Shown piece after piece: positions 34,397-41,394 of a stretch of 64,000 nt of DNA (position 1 is the first letter of the stretch; each line of letters starts with the position of its first letter). The stretch is from UBA8389 sp035719105 (GTDB lineage: Bacteria; Bacteroidota; Bacteroidia; Bacteroidales; UBA1402). The stretch lies in assembly GCA_035719105.1 (NCBI GenBank), contig DASTGN010000008.1, forward strand, positions 186,001 to 250,000, given 5' to 3'. The notes beneath the pieces are model-generated. The model did no database searches. It was not told where the DNA came from and saw nothing but the letters and a program-made list of their open reading frames with translations. The translations under genes were made by a program, and so were the position numbers.

Positions 34397-35029
34397 TCAA
34401 TGACAACCGCAGTCGCAGGATTTACCCTTGGCTTTATCAAAGGCTTCCCTGCCCTCATTGACTGAAAAATAAATCAAGCCTGCAGCCCCGATCACATCGG
34501 CATAAGCAAAACCTGTGAGTTCATAAATGAGGCTTGAAATCAATAGGACCACTGACATGTACACACAGACCTTGGTGCAGTTCGCATCCGCCAGGATGGG
34601 TTCTGAGCCAAGGTCTTTACCCACTTTCCTTTTGGAATTCATTAACCAAACCATCACCAAGATGGAAATCAACGAAATGATGACTCCCCAAAAGGTGGTC
34701 TCCGGTTTATGATGGTTCAGGATGTTGACGAAAATACCTGCGAGCAAACCCAGAGATAAAATATAGAAAGCTGTTCCGGTAATTTTCAGGGCTGTTTTCT
34801 CAAAGGCCGATTTGGAGCTTCCCTGATTTTTTTGAATGCGCCAAATCATCACAGCAACACCGACACCGGACAATACTTCGATAAAACTGTCAATGCCAAA
34901 GCCAAATAAGGCGAGGGTTTCATCCTGGTATCCCAAAAGTATGGAGACCACCCCTTCCACTACATTATAAAAAATGGTAAACAGACTGAGGCGATAGGCT
35001 CTTCTGTATAGGATTGATTCTTGATTCAT
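34397..35029 (-). CDS. CDF-like cation transporter membrane protein with Cys-rich tail
   Basis: 210 residues from Met at 35029 (an earlier Met at 35047 would add six residues). It has about six membrane helices and resembles the transmembrane part of cation diffusion facilitators, for example DETLALFGFGIDSFIEVLSG (about 41-60). The usual C-terminal cytosolic domain is missing. It ends in CDCGCH, a likely soft-metal-binding tail, and DANCTK precedes the last helix pair. Possible roles are metal transport or metal sensing at the membrane. It faces the efflux operon tail to tail and lies 35 bases after the JAMM protease gene in the same direction. Confidence 0.7.
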   Translation of the reverse strand: MNQESILYRRAYRLSLFTIFYNVVEGVVSILLGYQDETLALFGFGIDSFIEVLSGVGVAVMIWRIQKNQGSSKSAFEKTALKITGTAFYILSLGLLAGIFVNILNHHKPETTFWGVIISLISILVMVWLMNSKRKVGKDLGSEPILADANCTKVCVYMSVVLLISSLIYELTGFAYADVIGAAGLIYFSVNEGREAFDKAKGKSCDCGCH

Positions 35030-35064
35030 CTTACAAAAGAACAACATTTTCTCAGCATATGCTA

Positions 35065-35466
35065 TTACAATTCCAGAATTTCTACCGGCACGATTTCCAC
35101 CGTACCTTGACGAATGTGAAAAGCCTTGATAACAGGAATAGCAGACGCCAGCGAAACAATGATGTACAAGATATTCGGATCGTACGCCAGTTTGATGTCT
35201 TCTTCGGAAGGTCGGGCTGGCGTCGCTGGATGACTGTGGTAGTTTGCTATAATGTCCAAGCCTTCAGCCCTGGCCGAACGCAAGGTTTGAAACTGCTCGG
35301 ATGGAAGGAACGTGAAATGTTCCGGACTCGCATCGGCATTGGTCATTGCAAAACGTTTCTCAACAATGGAGCCCTTGCCTGCTAATAACCCACAGGCCTC
35401 ATTCGGCAATTCAGCCTTGGCCTGATTTACTATCTCATCAACAATGGAACGTGGAATCTGTATCAT
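35065..35466 (-). CDS. JAMM/MPN-domain metalloprotease (M67 family)
   Basis: 133 residues. The complete zinc protease motif is present: Glu23 (PNEACGLL), then His77-x-His79-Pro, Pro86-Ser87 and Asp90 (HSHP, five residues, PSEED). Bacterial enzymes of this kind remove C-terminal residues from sulfur-carrier proteins to expose Gly-Gly. The ThiS-like protein of the same operon ends GGGSK, so it is the natural substrate. It is last in the sulfur-carrier operon and overlaps the TusA-like gene by four bases. Confidence 0.87.
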   Translation of the reverse strand: MIQIPRSIVDEIVNQAKAELPNEACGLLAGKGSIVEKRFAMTNADASPEHFTFLPSEQFQTLRSARAEGLDIIANYHSHPATPARPSEEDIKLAYDPNILYIIVSLASAIPVIKAFHIRQGTVEIVPVEILEL

Positions 35467-35690
35467 TTTTGAATGGATATTAGGTGAATGCCTTTTTGAT
35501 CGGTTTCCGTAATGGAAAGGATTTTGAAACCTTGTTCCACAGAAGAGCGGGGTATGTTTTCGAGTGGTTCCCCTTCGGTTACCAAAACGTCGAGCACGTC
35601 ACCGGGAGCGAGTTTCGAAAGTTGGATTTTGGTACGGACAAAGGTCATTGGGCAATGATCCTTGGTCACATCTAAATTATATCGATTCAT
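35463..35690 (-). CDS. TusA-family sulfur-transfer protein
   Basis: 75 residues. TusA/SirA-like fold with the sulfur-carrying Cys13 in a CPMT motif (DHCPMTFVRTKIQL) and the typical GDVLDVLVTEGEPLENIP strand-helix. Such proteins carry persulfide between sulfur donors and acceptors. Its operon places it in sulfur delivery to the ThiS-like carrier or to metabolite synthesis and not necessarily in tRNA thiolation. Confidence 0.82.
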   Translation of the reverse strand: MNRYNLDVTKDHCPMTFVRTKIQLSKLAPGDVLDVLVTEGEPLENIPRSSVEQGFKILSITETDQKGIHLISIQK

Positions 35691-35701
35691 CGGAATTATT
35701 T

Positions 35702-36181
35702 TTAAATGAATAATGTTTGACCTCCTTCAGAAATCTTCAGGAAGGTCGGTACGCCCAACACATCCTTCACTTCGTGGATGAGGTCACTTTTCTGAATTCC
35801 CAGGATGTGCATGGCCATTTCGCAGGCGTAAATATTGATACCCAGCTCCTTGGCTGCTTCAACCAGTTCTTCTAGCGTGGCCACGTTATTTTTTCGCATC
35901 AAATAGCGGAATATTTTCGGACTCAGACCCAAAAAATTGAGTCGACTGGTGGGGGCGCTTTTCAGACCACCCATGAATAGACCGAATACTTTGGGCAGGA
36001 ATCCCTTGCCGACTGGATAACGACCTTGTCTGATCTTGAGCGCATCCAGCCCCCAGAAGGTGAAAAATAGGTTTACTTCATAGCCTATGGCGGCAGCACC
36101 GGTGGCCAGGGTAAATGCAGCGGTCAATTTGTCGAAATCACCGCTGAAGGCTATAATGGATAGTTTTTTTTGTTCGGTCAT
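35702..36181 (-). CDS. DsrE/DrsE2-family sulfur-transfer protein
   Basis: 159 residues with the DsrE-like Rossmann-type fold: FSGDFDKLTAAFTLATGAAAIGYEVNLFFTFWG at the start, and Cys120 in NIYACEMAMHILGI, the likely persulfide site. A loop at about 55-80 is rich in Gly and hydrophobic residues (KVFGLFMGGLK) and may touch the membrane. It overlaps the ThiF-like gene by four bases. Confidence 0.82.
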   Translation of the reverse strand: MTEQKKLSIIAFSGDFDKLTAAFTLATGAAAIGYEVNLFFTFWGLDALKIRQGRYPVGKGFLPKVFGLFMGGLKSAPTSRLNFLGLSPKIFRYLMRKNNVATLEELVEAAKELGINIYACEMAMHILGIQKSDLIHEVKDVLGVPTFLKISEGGQTLFI

Positions 36182-36999
36182 TTGTTTTGTTTTTTGTGGC
36201 TCTGCAAATCGCAGACGGCCTGTTCGGATTCAATTAATTCAGTAATGGACGGTTCTTCTCCGCAAATCGGGCATTTATGATTGTGCTTGCCCTTTATGGT
36301 CCGGAACTCCATGGTTTTGGCATTGAACGTAAGCAATCGGTTGGTAAGCAACGTTCCCACTCCTGTGAAATACTTCAATACTTCGGCAGCCTGAATAGTT
36401 CCGAGCATGCCAGCAATGGCTCCCAACACTCCTGCTTGCGAACAAGTCGGAACAGCGTTCGCGGGAGGCGGGCCATAAAAGAAGCAACGGTAACAGGCCG
36501 ATCCGGGCACATAGGTAAACGTTTGTCCCTCAAAACGAAGGATACCACCGTGCGAAAACGGCTTCTGACCCAATACGCAAGCATCGTTGATGAGAAATTT
36601 CACGGGGAAATTATCGGTACCGTCCACGATGAAATCGTACTCCTTAATTAGATCCAGGGCATTATCGGCGGTAAAAAGTTCCTGATACGTAATAACTTGA
36701 ACATCGGGATTGATCCGATTGATTTTTTCCTTGGCAGAAAGCACTTTTGGCCGACCGACGTCTTCCGTAAAATGGATAACCTGTCGTTGCAAGTTGCTTA
36801 GGTCCACCACATCGCCATCAATCAATCCGATGGTTCCGATGCCTGCAGCAGCAAGGTAAAGTGCCACAGGGGCTCCCAAACCGCCTGCACCGATGATGAG
36901 CACTTTGGCGGCATTGATTTTCTCTTGTCCTTCCACACCGACGTCCGCTAAAAGGATGTGTCGGCTGTAACGTTGAATCTGGTCTTCTGAAAAATCCAT
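36178..36999 (-). CDS. ThiF/MoeB/HesA-family adenylyltransferase
   Basis: 273 residues. E1-like enzyme that adenylates the C-terminal glycine of a ubiquitin-like sulfur carrier. The nucleotide loop is GAGGLGAPVA (37-46), with DGDVVDLSNLQRQ (61-73) and DGTDN (126-130). Two zinc pairs are visible: Cys169/Cys172 (CYRC) and Cys243/Cys246 (CPIC). Cys186 (PTCSQAGV) is a candidate for thiol transfer. No rhodanese domain is attached, so sulfur must come from another protein such as the TusA- or DsrE-like neighbours. Confidence 0.87.
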   Translation of the reverse strand: MDFSEDQIQRYSRHILLADVGVEGQEKINAAKVLIIGAGGLGAPVALYLAAAGIGTIGLIDGDVVDLSNLQRQVIHFTEDVGRPKVLSAKEKINRINPDVQVITYQELFTADNALDLIKEYDFIVDGTDNFPVKFLINDACVLGQKPFSHGGILRFEGQTFTYVPGSACYRCFFYGPPPANAVPTCSQAGVLGAIAGMLGTIQAAEVLKYFTGVGTLLTNRLLTFNAKTMEFRTIKGKHNHKCPICGEEPSITELIESEQAVCDLQSHKKQNK

Positions 37000-37008
37000 G
37001 ATTAAACG

Positions 37009-37221
37009 TTATTTGGAGCCTCCGCCCATGAAGTACAAGAAATCCAATTCGTCCCCTTCGTTCAACAAAGTGGTCGAATAATCCTCTTTAATTACAAATG
37101 ATCCATTGAGTTGGACGGAAACCATATCGGGTTGAAAGACGTTGTTCTTCTGTATGACGTCCGTGACAGACAAAGGAAGATTGACTTCCTGAACATTGCC
37201 ATTTACTTTTATAGTGCTCAT
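37009..37221 (-). CDS. ThiS/MoaD-like ubiquitin-fold sulfur carrier with blocked C-terminus
   Basis: 70 residues, beta-grasp fold as in ThiS. The C-terminus is FLYFMGGGSK: the glycines (66-68) are followed by Ser69 and Lys70, so the protein must be trimmed before it can be adenylated. This recalls HcyS of Wolinella, whose terminal residue is removed by a JAMM protease; the operon here has such a protease. It is the first gene of the operon, and thiamine genes are absent nearby, so a role in homocysteine or cysteine synthesis is more likely than thiamine synthesis. Confidence 0.78.
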   Translation of the reverse strand: MSTIKVNGNVQEVNLPLSVTDVIQKNNVFQPDMVSVQLNGSFVIKEDYSTTLLNEGDELDFLYFMGGGSK

Positions 37222-37244
37222 GTTTGTTTGGTTTAATAACGAGA

Positions 37245-37252
37245 CAAAGTTC
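37245..37252 (-). promoter_or_regulatory. Possible -7 box of the sulfur-carrier operon
   Basis: GAACTTTG on the minus strand, one mismatch from TAnnTTTG, about 24 bases upstream of the ThiS-like gene. The tandem dyads begin 20 bases upstream, nearly the same spacing as at susC. Confidence 0.4.
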
Positions 37253-37272
37253 GTTCCAAACCATTCAACAAT

Positions 37273-37315
37273 ACATACCTATCCAAGGGCATATTCATAC
37301 CCCATATATGGTATA
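37273..37315 (-). promoter_or_regulatory. Tandem ATACC-N8-GGTAT dyads upstream of the sulfur-carrier operon
   Basis: Dyads at 37275-37292 (one mismatch in the right arm, GGCAT) and 37297-37314 (perfect), starts 22 bp apart. The 43-bp block has the same length and dyad spacing as the susC block. Confidence 0.65.
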
Positions 37316-37376
37316 TCTCAGAAAATTAAAAAAGGAATTACAATACGAAGGATATAGTTATCAAAATGGGGTACGA

Positions 37377-38072
37377 TCACATGTTCTTCAGACAAACAAT
37401 ATGTGCAGCCACAAAAGCTGCTGTCTCGGTTCGGAGCCTGGTGTCACCGAGCGAAACTTCTTGGAAATCGTACTTGAGCGCCAACTCAACTTCATCGGGG
37501 CTGAAATCGCCCTCCGGTCCTATCAAAACCAAAACCGGAGTGCCGGCCTTACAAAGGTGGTGAAGGAGGGGTTTACTTCCCGGATTGCAGTGGCAAATGT
37601 ATTTTTGACCGTCGAAAGGTAGCGAAACAAACTTCTTAAAGTCGATCAACTCTCCGATTTGTGGCTTCAGCGCCTTCATCGATTGTTTAAGAGCAGCAAT
37701 CACGATTTTCTCAACCCGCTCTAATTTTAGATTCTTACGTTCAGAATGTTGAGAACCAATAAAATGGAAGCCACCGATACCGACTTCCGTCGCTTTTTCA
37801 ATAAACCATTCCATCCGTTCAAAATTCTTGGTTGGAGCCACAGCGATTTGAGCCATGAAAGCGGGCGACTTGTCTGGAATGGTTTCTAGCACTTCGACCA
37901 TACAATGCTTCGGATGTGCCTGTACGATTCTGGCTTTATAAAAGGTACCCCGGCCGTCAATCAAATCAATTTCAGCACCTTCACCCAATCGAAGCACCCG
38001 TACGCAATGAACGGATTCCTCTTCCGATAGACAAGGATTCGTCAGGATGTCCGGTGTATAAAAAATAGCCAT
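37377..38072 (-). CDS. rsmE: 16S rRNA (uracil-1498-N3) methyltransferase
   Basis: 231 residues, SPOUT-class methyltransferase. The N-terminal RNA-binding PUA-like part (about 1-70) begins MAIFYTPDIL and contains HCVRVLRLGEG. The knotted SAM site reads VLVLIGPEGDFSPDEV (about 180-195) and SLGDTRLRTETAA (about 206-218), both strongly conserved. It follows the nucleoside transporter gene by three bases on the same strand. Confidence 0.93.
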   Translation of the reverse strand: MAIFYTPDILTNPCLSEEESVHCVRVLRLGEGAEIDLIDGRGTFYKARIVQAHPKHCMVEVLETIPDKSPAFMAQIAVAPTKNFERMEWFIEKATEVGIGGFHFIGSQHSERKNLKLERVEKIVIAALKQSMKALKPQIGELIDFKKFVSLPFDGQKYICHCNPGSKPLLHHLCKAGTPVLVLIGPEGDFSPDEVELALKYDFQEVSLGDTRLRTETAAFVAAHIVCLKNM

Positions 38073-38075
38073 GAT

Positions 38076-39584
38076 TTATCCAAGCAACAAACCAACCATT
38101 GTAGCAGACATGCAGGACACCAATGTGCCAGCCAATACGGCCAATGGACCGTATTTGGTAAGCCAGGGGCGAGCCTGAGGTGCAAGGGAACCGATTCCGC
38201 CAATTTGTATGCCAATGGAACTGATGTTGGCAAAACCGCATAAAAGATAGGTGGACATGATGATCGTCTTAGGATCGGTCAAAACGCCTGTCGAAACAAG
38301 AGTAGCCAAGCTTTGGTAACCCACGAATTCATTCATGATCGTTTTTTCGCCCAGCAACTGCCCAACCGAAATTGCATCGGATGGATTGATACCCATGAGC
38401 ATGACCAAGGGCGAAAACAATAATCCCATAATGAACTGGAAGTTGAATTGTGTATAACGACCTCCCGAGATTTCTGACAAGTATTGATTTAAAATAAAAC
38501 CGTCACCCATGCCAACCGAAACAACGTTGACAATGCAGATGACTGTTAAAAAGGCAGAAACCCAAAATGCAATCCGGATGCCTTTTTTCTTGTTCTTTTT
38601 GACGAAAACCTGAATGCTGAATACCATCAAAGCCAGTATGGCCGCCCCCAACAAAACCCCTGAAACGGAATAGCTGCCGATAAATTTGGAAACCAAGAAA
38701 TTGGCGAAGGCGACGAAAGCAATGAACACCAGCAACATACCGGCAATATTCAAAGCAAGTCTCAAACCATCTGAAGTACCGATAGCAATGGAATCCAAGA
38801 AGTTGGAACCGATTTTGTTTTGTTCGATGACCGTATTCTCGTCCACTTTTTCTGTTTGTGGAAACAAGATTTTAGCAAAAACCGCTGCGCCAGGCACCGC
38901 CATGACAGAGGCTGAAAGCAAATGTTTGGCAAAAATCAATTGGGAAACGGCGTCGCCACCACCCAACATGCCAATGTATGAGACCAAAACACCCCCGGCG
39001 ATGGTTGCCATTCCAGCAGTCATGATCAAAAAGATTTCGGAAGCGTTCATCCGGCTCAAATAGCCTTTGACAAGCAATGGAGCTTCCGTCTGACCCATCA
39101 ACGCCAGGTGAGCGCCCAATACCAACCCTTCGGAACCGGAAATCTTCAAGATTTTACGTAACATCCACGAAGCAGCCTGAACGGTCCTTTGAATGACACC
39201 CAGATAAAATAACAAGCTGCTCAAAGCTGAAAAGAAAATGATGGTGGGTAATACTTGAAATGCAAAAATATAGCCGAATGACTTGACATCCATCATACCA
39301 CCGAGTAAAAACGTGGATCCTTCGTTGGTGAAAGCCATGATTTTGATGAATATCCTGCCTAAGAAATCAAAAATGGAACCGAAAAACGGAACGAACAAAA
39401 TGCCAATGGCTAAAAGAAACTGAACGGTCAGCCCGATGACTACCAATTTCCAATCGATGGATTTTCTATTTCTGCTGAAAAGTACGGCTAACAAGACAAG
39501 TGAAACAATGCCAATCAGGCCTTTTCCTACGGATAGGAGCGAAATGCCTTCCATGGCTGACATGTTTATCTGAGCGAGGATCAT
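38076..39584 (-). CDS. Concentrative nucleoside transporter (NupC/CNT family)
   Basis: 502 residues from Met at 39584. Sodium- or proton-coupled nucleoside importer of the inner membrane. About ten helices; family marks are GLVLGAHLALMGQTEAPLLVKGYL and MTAGMATIAGGVLVSYIGMLGG, and MNEFVGYQSLA near the C-terminal part. An upstream in-frame Met at 39758 would add 58 residues without a plausible signal, so the later start is preferred. The translation-initiation region is a 17-bp perfect tandem duplication. A nucleoside phosphorylase is encoded at 60545-61414. Confidence 0.87.
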   Translation of the reverse strand: MILAQINMSAMEGISLLSVGKGLIGIVSLVLLAVLFSRNRKSIDWKLVVIGLTVQFLLAIGILFVPFFGSIFDFLGRIFIKIMAFTNEGSTFLLGGMMDVKSFGYIFAFQVLPTIIFFSALSSLLFYLGVIQRTVQAASWMLRKILKISGSEGLVLGAHLALMGQTEAPLLVKGYLSRMNASEIFLIMTAGMATIAGGVLVSYIGMLGGGDAVSQLIFAKHLLSASVMAVPGAAVFAKILFPQTEKVDENTVIEQNKIGSNFLDSIAIGTSDGLRLALNIAGMLLVFIAFVAFANFLVSKFIGSYSVSGVLLGAAILALMVFSIQVFVKKNKKKGIRIAFWVSAFLTVICIVNVVSVGMGDGFILNQYLSEISGGRYTQFNFQFIMGLLFSPLVMLMGINPSDAISVGQLLGEKTIMNEFVGYQSLATLVSTGVLTDPKTIIMSTYLLCGFANISSIGIQIGGIGSLAPQARPWLTKYGPLAVLAGTLVSCMSATMVGLLLG

Positions 39585-39616
39585 GGTATTTTTCTTTAAA
39601 TGGTATTTTTCTTTAA
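39583..39616. repeat. 17-bp perfect tandem duplication at the nupC-like start
   Basis: The unit ATGGTATTTTTCTTTAA (plus strand) occurs at 39583-39599 and directly again at 39600-39616. On the minus strand it duplicates the leader and the bases next to the start codon of the nucleoside transporter gene. Confidence 0.9.
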
Positions 39617-39738
39617 ATGAACGACAAAAATACATTTTTTCCCGGAACACCAACAACGTTTTTGACGCAAAAAAAGCTACCCTCTCGGATAGCTTACACA
39701 TTTTTACTTTTGGAATGAAAAGTCTATAAACAAAAGAA

Positions 39739-39756
39739 GGTTGTCTCACGACAACC
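39739..39756. terminator. Hairpin GGTTGTC/GACAACC
   Basis: Perfect 7-bp stem with a four-base loop. On the minus strand it is followed by TTCTTTTGTTT, so it could terminate transcription coming from the exonuclease gene. On the plus strand it would lie in the leader of the small frame at 39785. Confidence 0.45.
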
Positions 39757-39784
39757 AATCTTCCTTAACCTTAAATCTAATACC

Positions 39785-39895
39785 ATGAAAAACACAGTAC
39801 AAATATACGCGTCATTTTACGTCTATGCAAATTATTCGAGTAAAAAAATAGGTTGTTTAACATGTTTTAACGACAGGTGTCTTTTTTACACTTAA
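39785..39895 (+). CDS. Possible 36-residue peptide (uncertain)
   Basis: ATG at 39785 to TAA at 39893-39895, encoding a peptide that starts MKNTVQIYASFYVYA and carries three cysteines near its end. It has a -7-like box and a hairpin upstream. I do not recognise it, and codon usage cannot be judged at this length; it may be chance. Confidence 0.2.
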   Translation: MKNTVQIYASFYVYANYSSKKIGCLTCFNDRCLFYT

Positions 39896-40044
39896 ATTCA
39901 ACGCCTTCATTACTCATTAACCCGCTGTATATCTTCATGTTACAAAATAGCCTAAAAACTATTTCAAAACCATAAATTAGACTTGTTAACCAAAATAAAT
40001 GTTGTATAACATGTAATCAGAGGCCAAAAACATGTTATTAAGCA

Positions 40045-40680
40045 TCATTCTGGCTCAACTTGAATCGGTTTTGGGGTCGTTTCGAGTGGTTTTAAAGGAT
40101 ATTTTTGCTTCAACTCTAAATAAATTTGACGGCAAGCGATTGCATCCAATGCCGCATAGGCTTGCTGCCCATGCGACAGCTCATCTGCTTCCCAATTAGA
40201 GAGTCGTTGCGCCTTGGAAAGTTTTTTCCCAAACAGGATGGCGTATATTTTTTGAAGACTGTTGTCGGCGATGCCATAATCTTTGACAAAAGATTGCAAT
40301 TCTATGAATCCTTGTGGTTCGAGGGCATGGTCACGACCACGTAGCATCAGGAAATCGTCTTTGATGGACAATCCCACCTTTAAAACGTGTTTGTTATTGA
40401 AGAAATCGGTCAGGCCTACCGGGAAACCGATTTGGTTCAGTCGGATCAGATAACAAGTGGTTGAAGTGGCGATCTGCAAAAGAGCTACTTTGTTGCGTTT
40501 CCCCTTGGTGAAGACTGGTTTTGTTTCCGTATCGAAGCCAATGACCTCTTGTTGATTGAGGATGCTAATGACCTTATCCAATTCTTCAAGAGTATCTACC
40601 ACTACAATGTGTCCGGCAAAGGTTTCGACCGGTAACAAATTCAATTCGTCCTTTGTGATGGAATCGAGCAACTCGTTCAT
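40045..40680 (-). CDS. RNase D-like 3'-5' exonuclease domain protein
   Basis: 211 residues with a DEDDy exonuclease domain: Asp50 and Glu52 (GFDTETKP), Asp108 or Asp109 (GLSIKDD) and Tyr175 with Asp179 (YAALDA). The HRDC domain of full RNase D is missing, and a Pro-rich tail ends the protein. Likely RNA or DNA trimming; substrate unknown. Its start overlaps the DUF5063 gene by four bases, as is common in Bacteroidales. Confidence 0.85.
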   Translation of the reverse strand: MNELLDSITKDELNLLPVETFAGHIVVVDTLEELDKVISILNQQEVIGFDTETKPVFTKGKRNKVALLQIATSTTCYLIRLNQIGFPVGLTDFFNNKHVLKVGLSIKDDFLMLRGRDHALEPQGFIELQSFVKDYGIADNSLQKIYAILFGKKLSKAQRLSNWEADELSHGQQAYAALDAIACRQIYLELKQKYPLKPLETTPKPIQVEPE

Positions 40681-41243
40681 TCGAAATCCTCCTCTTCCAT
40701 AGACATCAGGTCTTCTTCAGCCGCTTTGAATTTACAGGTATGAAGCGCGCGAAGCACATTTACCAGCGACTGACCCCAAAATTGTTCGAAATTCGTTCGA
40801 CAAACATACAAAGCATCGTTCATGGTATCGTCGTAGCCAATGCGAAAAACAGAGATAAAGTTGAAAAGGTCCTGCCAGATATCGGACAGATTCTCGGAAA
40901 CGAAGGTGGCCACAGGCGTGTCCGAATAACGGATGTCCGGATGGAACACTTCCAGATAAGCATCGTCCTGACCGAGCAGAGAGGCAATGCTTTGTGCCAG
41001 GTCGGCATATTGATCTTCGGTGGCAAAGGTTTCCGGTTCTTCATCGGAAATCAGCTCGTTGACAGGAAGCAAGCTTGCTTTGAGATAGAGGAGTGGCAAC
41101 AACTTGGTGGTCGTATCTAAAAAACCAGCTTTATCGGTTGTTTCGAGCTGATCCATAAAATCACAGTATGATTTTGCAACCGCTACGAACTCGATGGTAT
41201 TTTTGTTGTAAACGGGATTATCTGGTAATGAGGATTTTGACAT
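40677..41243 (-). CDS. DUF5063-domain protein
   Basis: 188 residues, acidic and mostly helical, no signal or membrane segment. The family signature runs from FVAVAKSYCDFMDQLE (about 20-35) through LLPLLYLKASLLP (about 48-60) to SEFLSDIWQDL-like sequence in the middle and the very acidic C-terminus MSMEEEDFE. Function is unknown. It is coupled to the exonuclease gene, so a joint role is possible. Confidence 0.8.
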   Translation of the reverse strand: MSKSSLPDNPVYNKNTIEFVAVAKSYCDFMDQLETTDKAGFLDTTTKLLPLLYLKASLLPVNELISDEEPETFATEDQYADLAQSIASLLGQDDAYLEVFHPDIRYSDTPVATFVSENLSDIWQDLFNFISVFRIGYDDTMNDALYVCRTNFEQFWGQSLVNVLRALHTCKFKAAEEDLMSMEEEDFE

Positions 41244-41394
41244 AAATGAGGTGTTCAGGAATAACCCTGTAAAAGTACAAAATAACAGCGAGAAACAAAA
41301 AAACGAACACCTTGGATTAAATAAAGAATCGACGAAAGGATTTCTGAGTTGTTTTTGTATTTTTGCAACATAAAGAAATCTGAACGTCTACGAC

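Larger units (their letters stand above)
39617..40044. other. 428-bp intergenic region with hairpin, tiny ORF and AACATGTT repeats
   Basis: No conventional gene is visible. It holds a plus-strand TACTTTTG box (39705-39712), a perfect hairpin GGTTGTC-TCAC-GACAACC (39739-39756), a 36-codon plus-strand frame (39785-39895) and three AACATGTT-type palindromes at 39859, 40008 (last base differs) and 40029. Confidence 0.6.

Noticed and set aside
39585..39758. 58-residue N-terminal extension of the nucleoside transporter
   Set aside because: It spans the duplicated leader, lacks membrane or signal features and is unlike the family.
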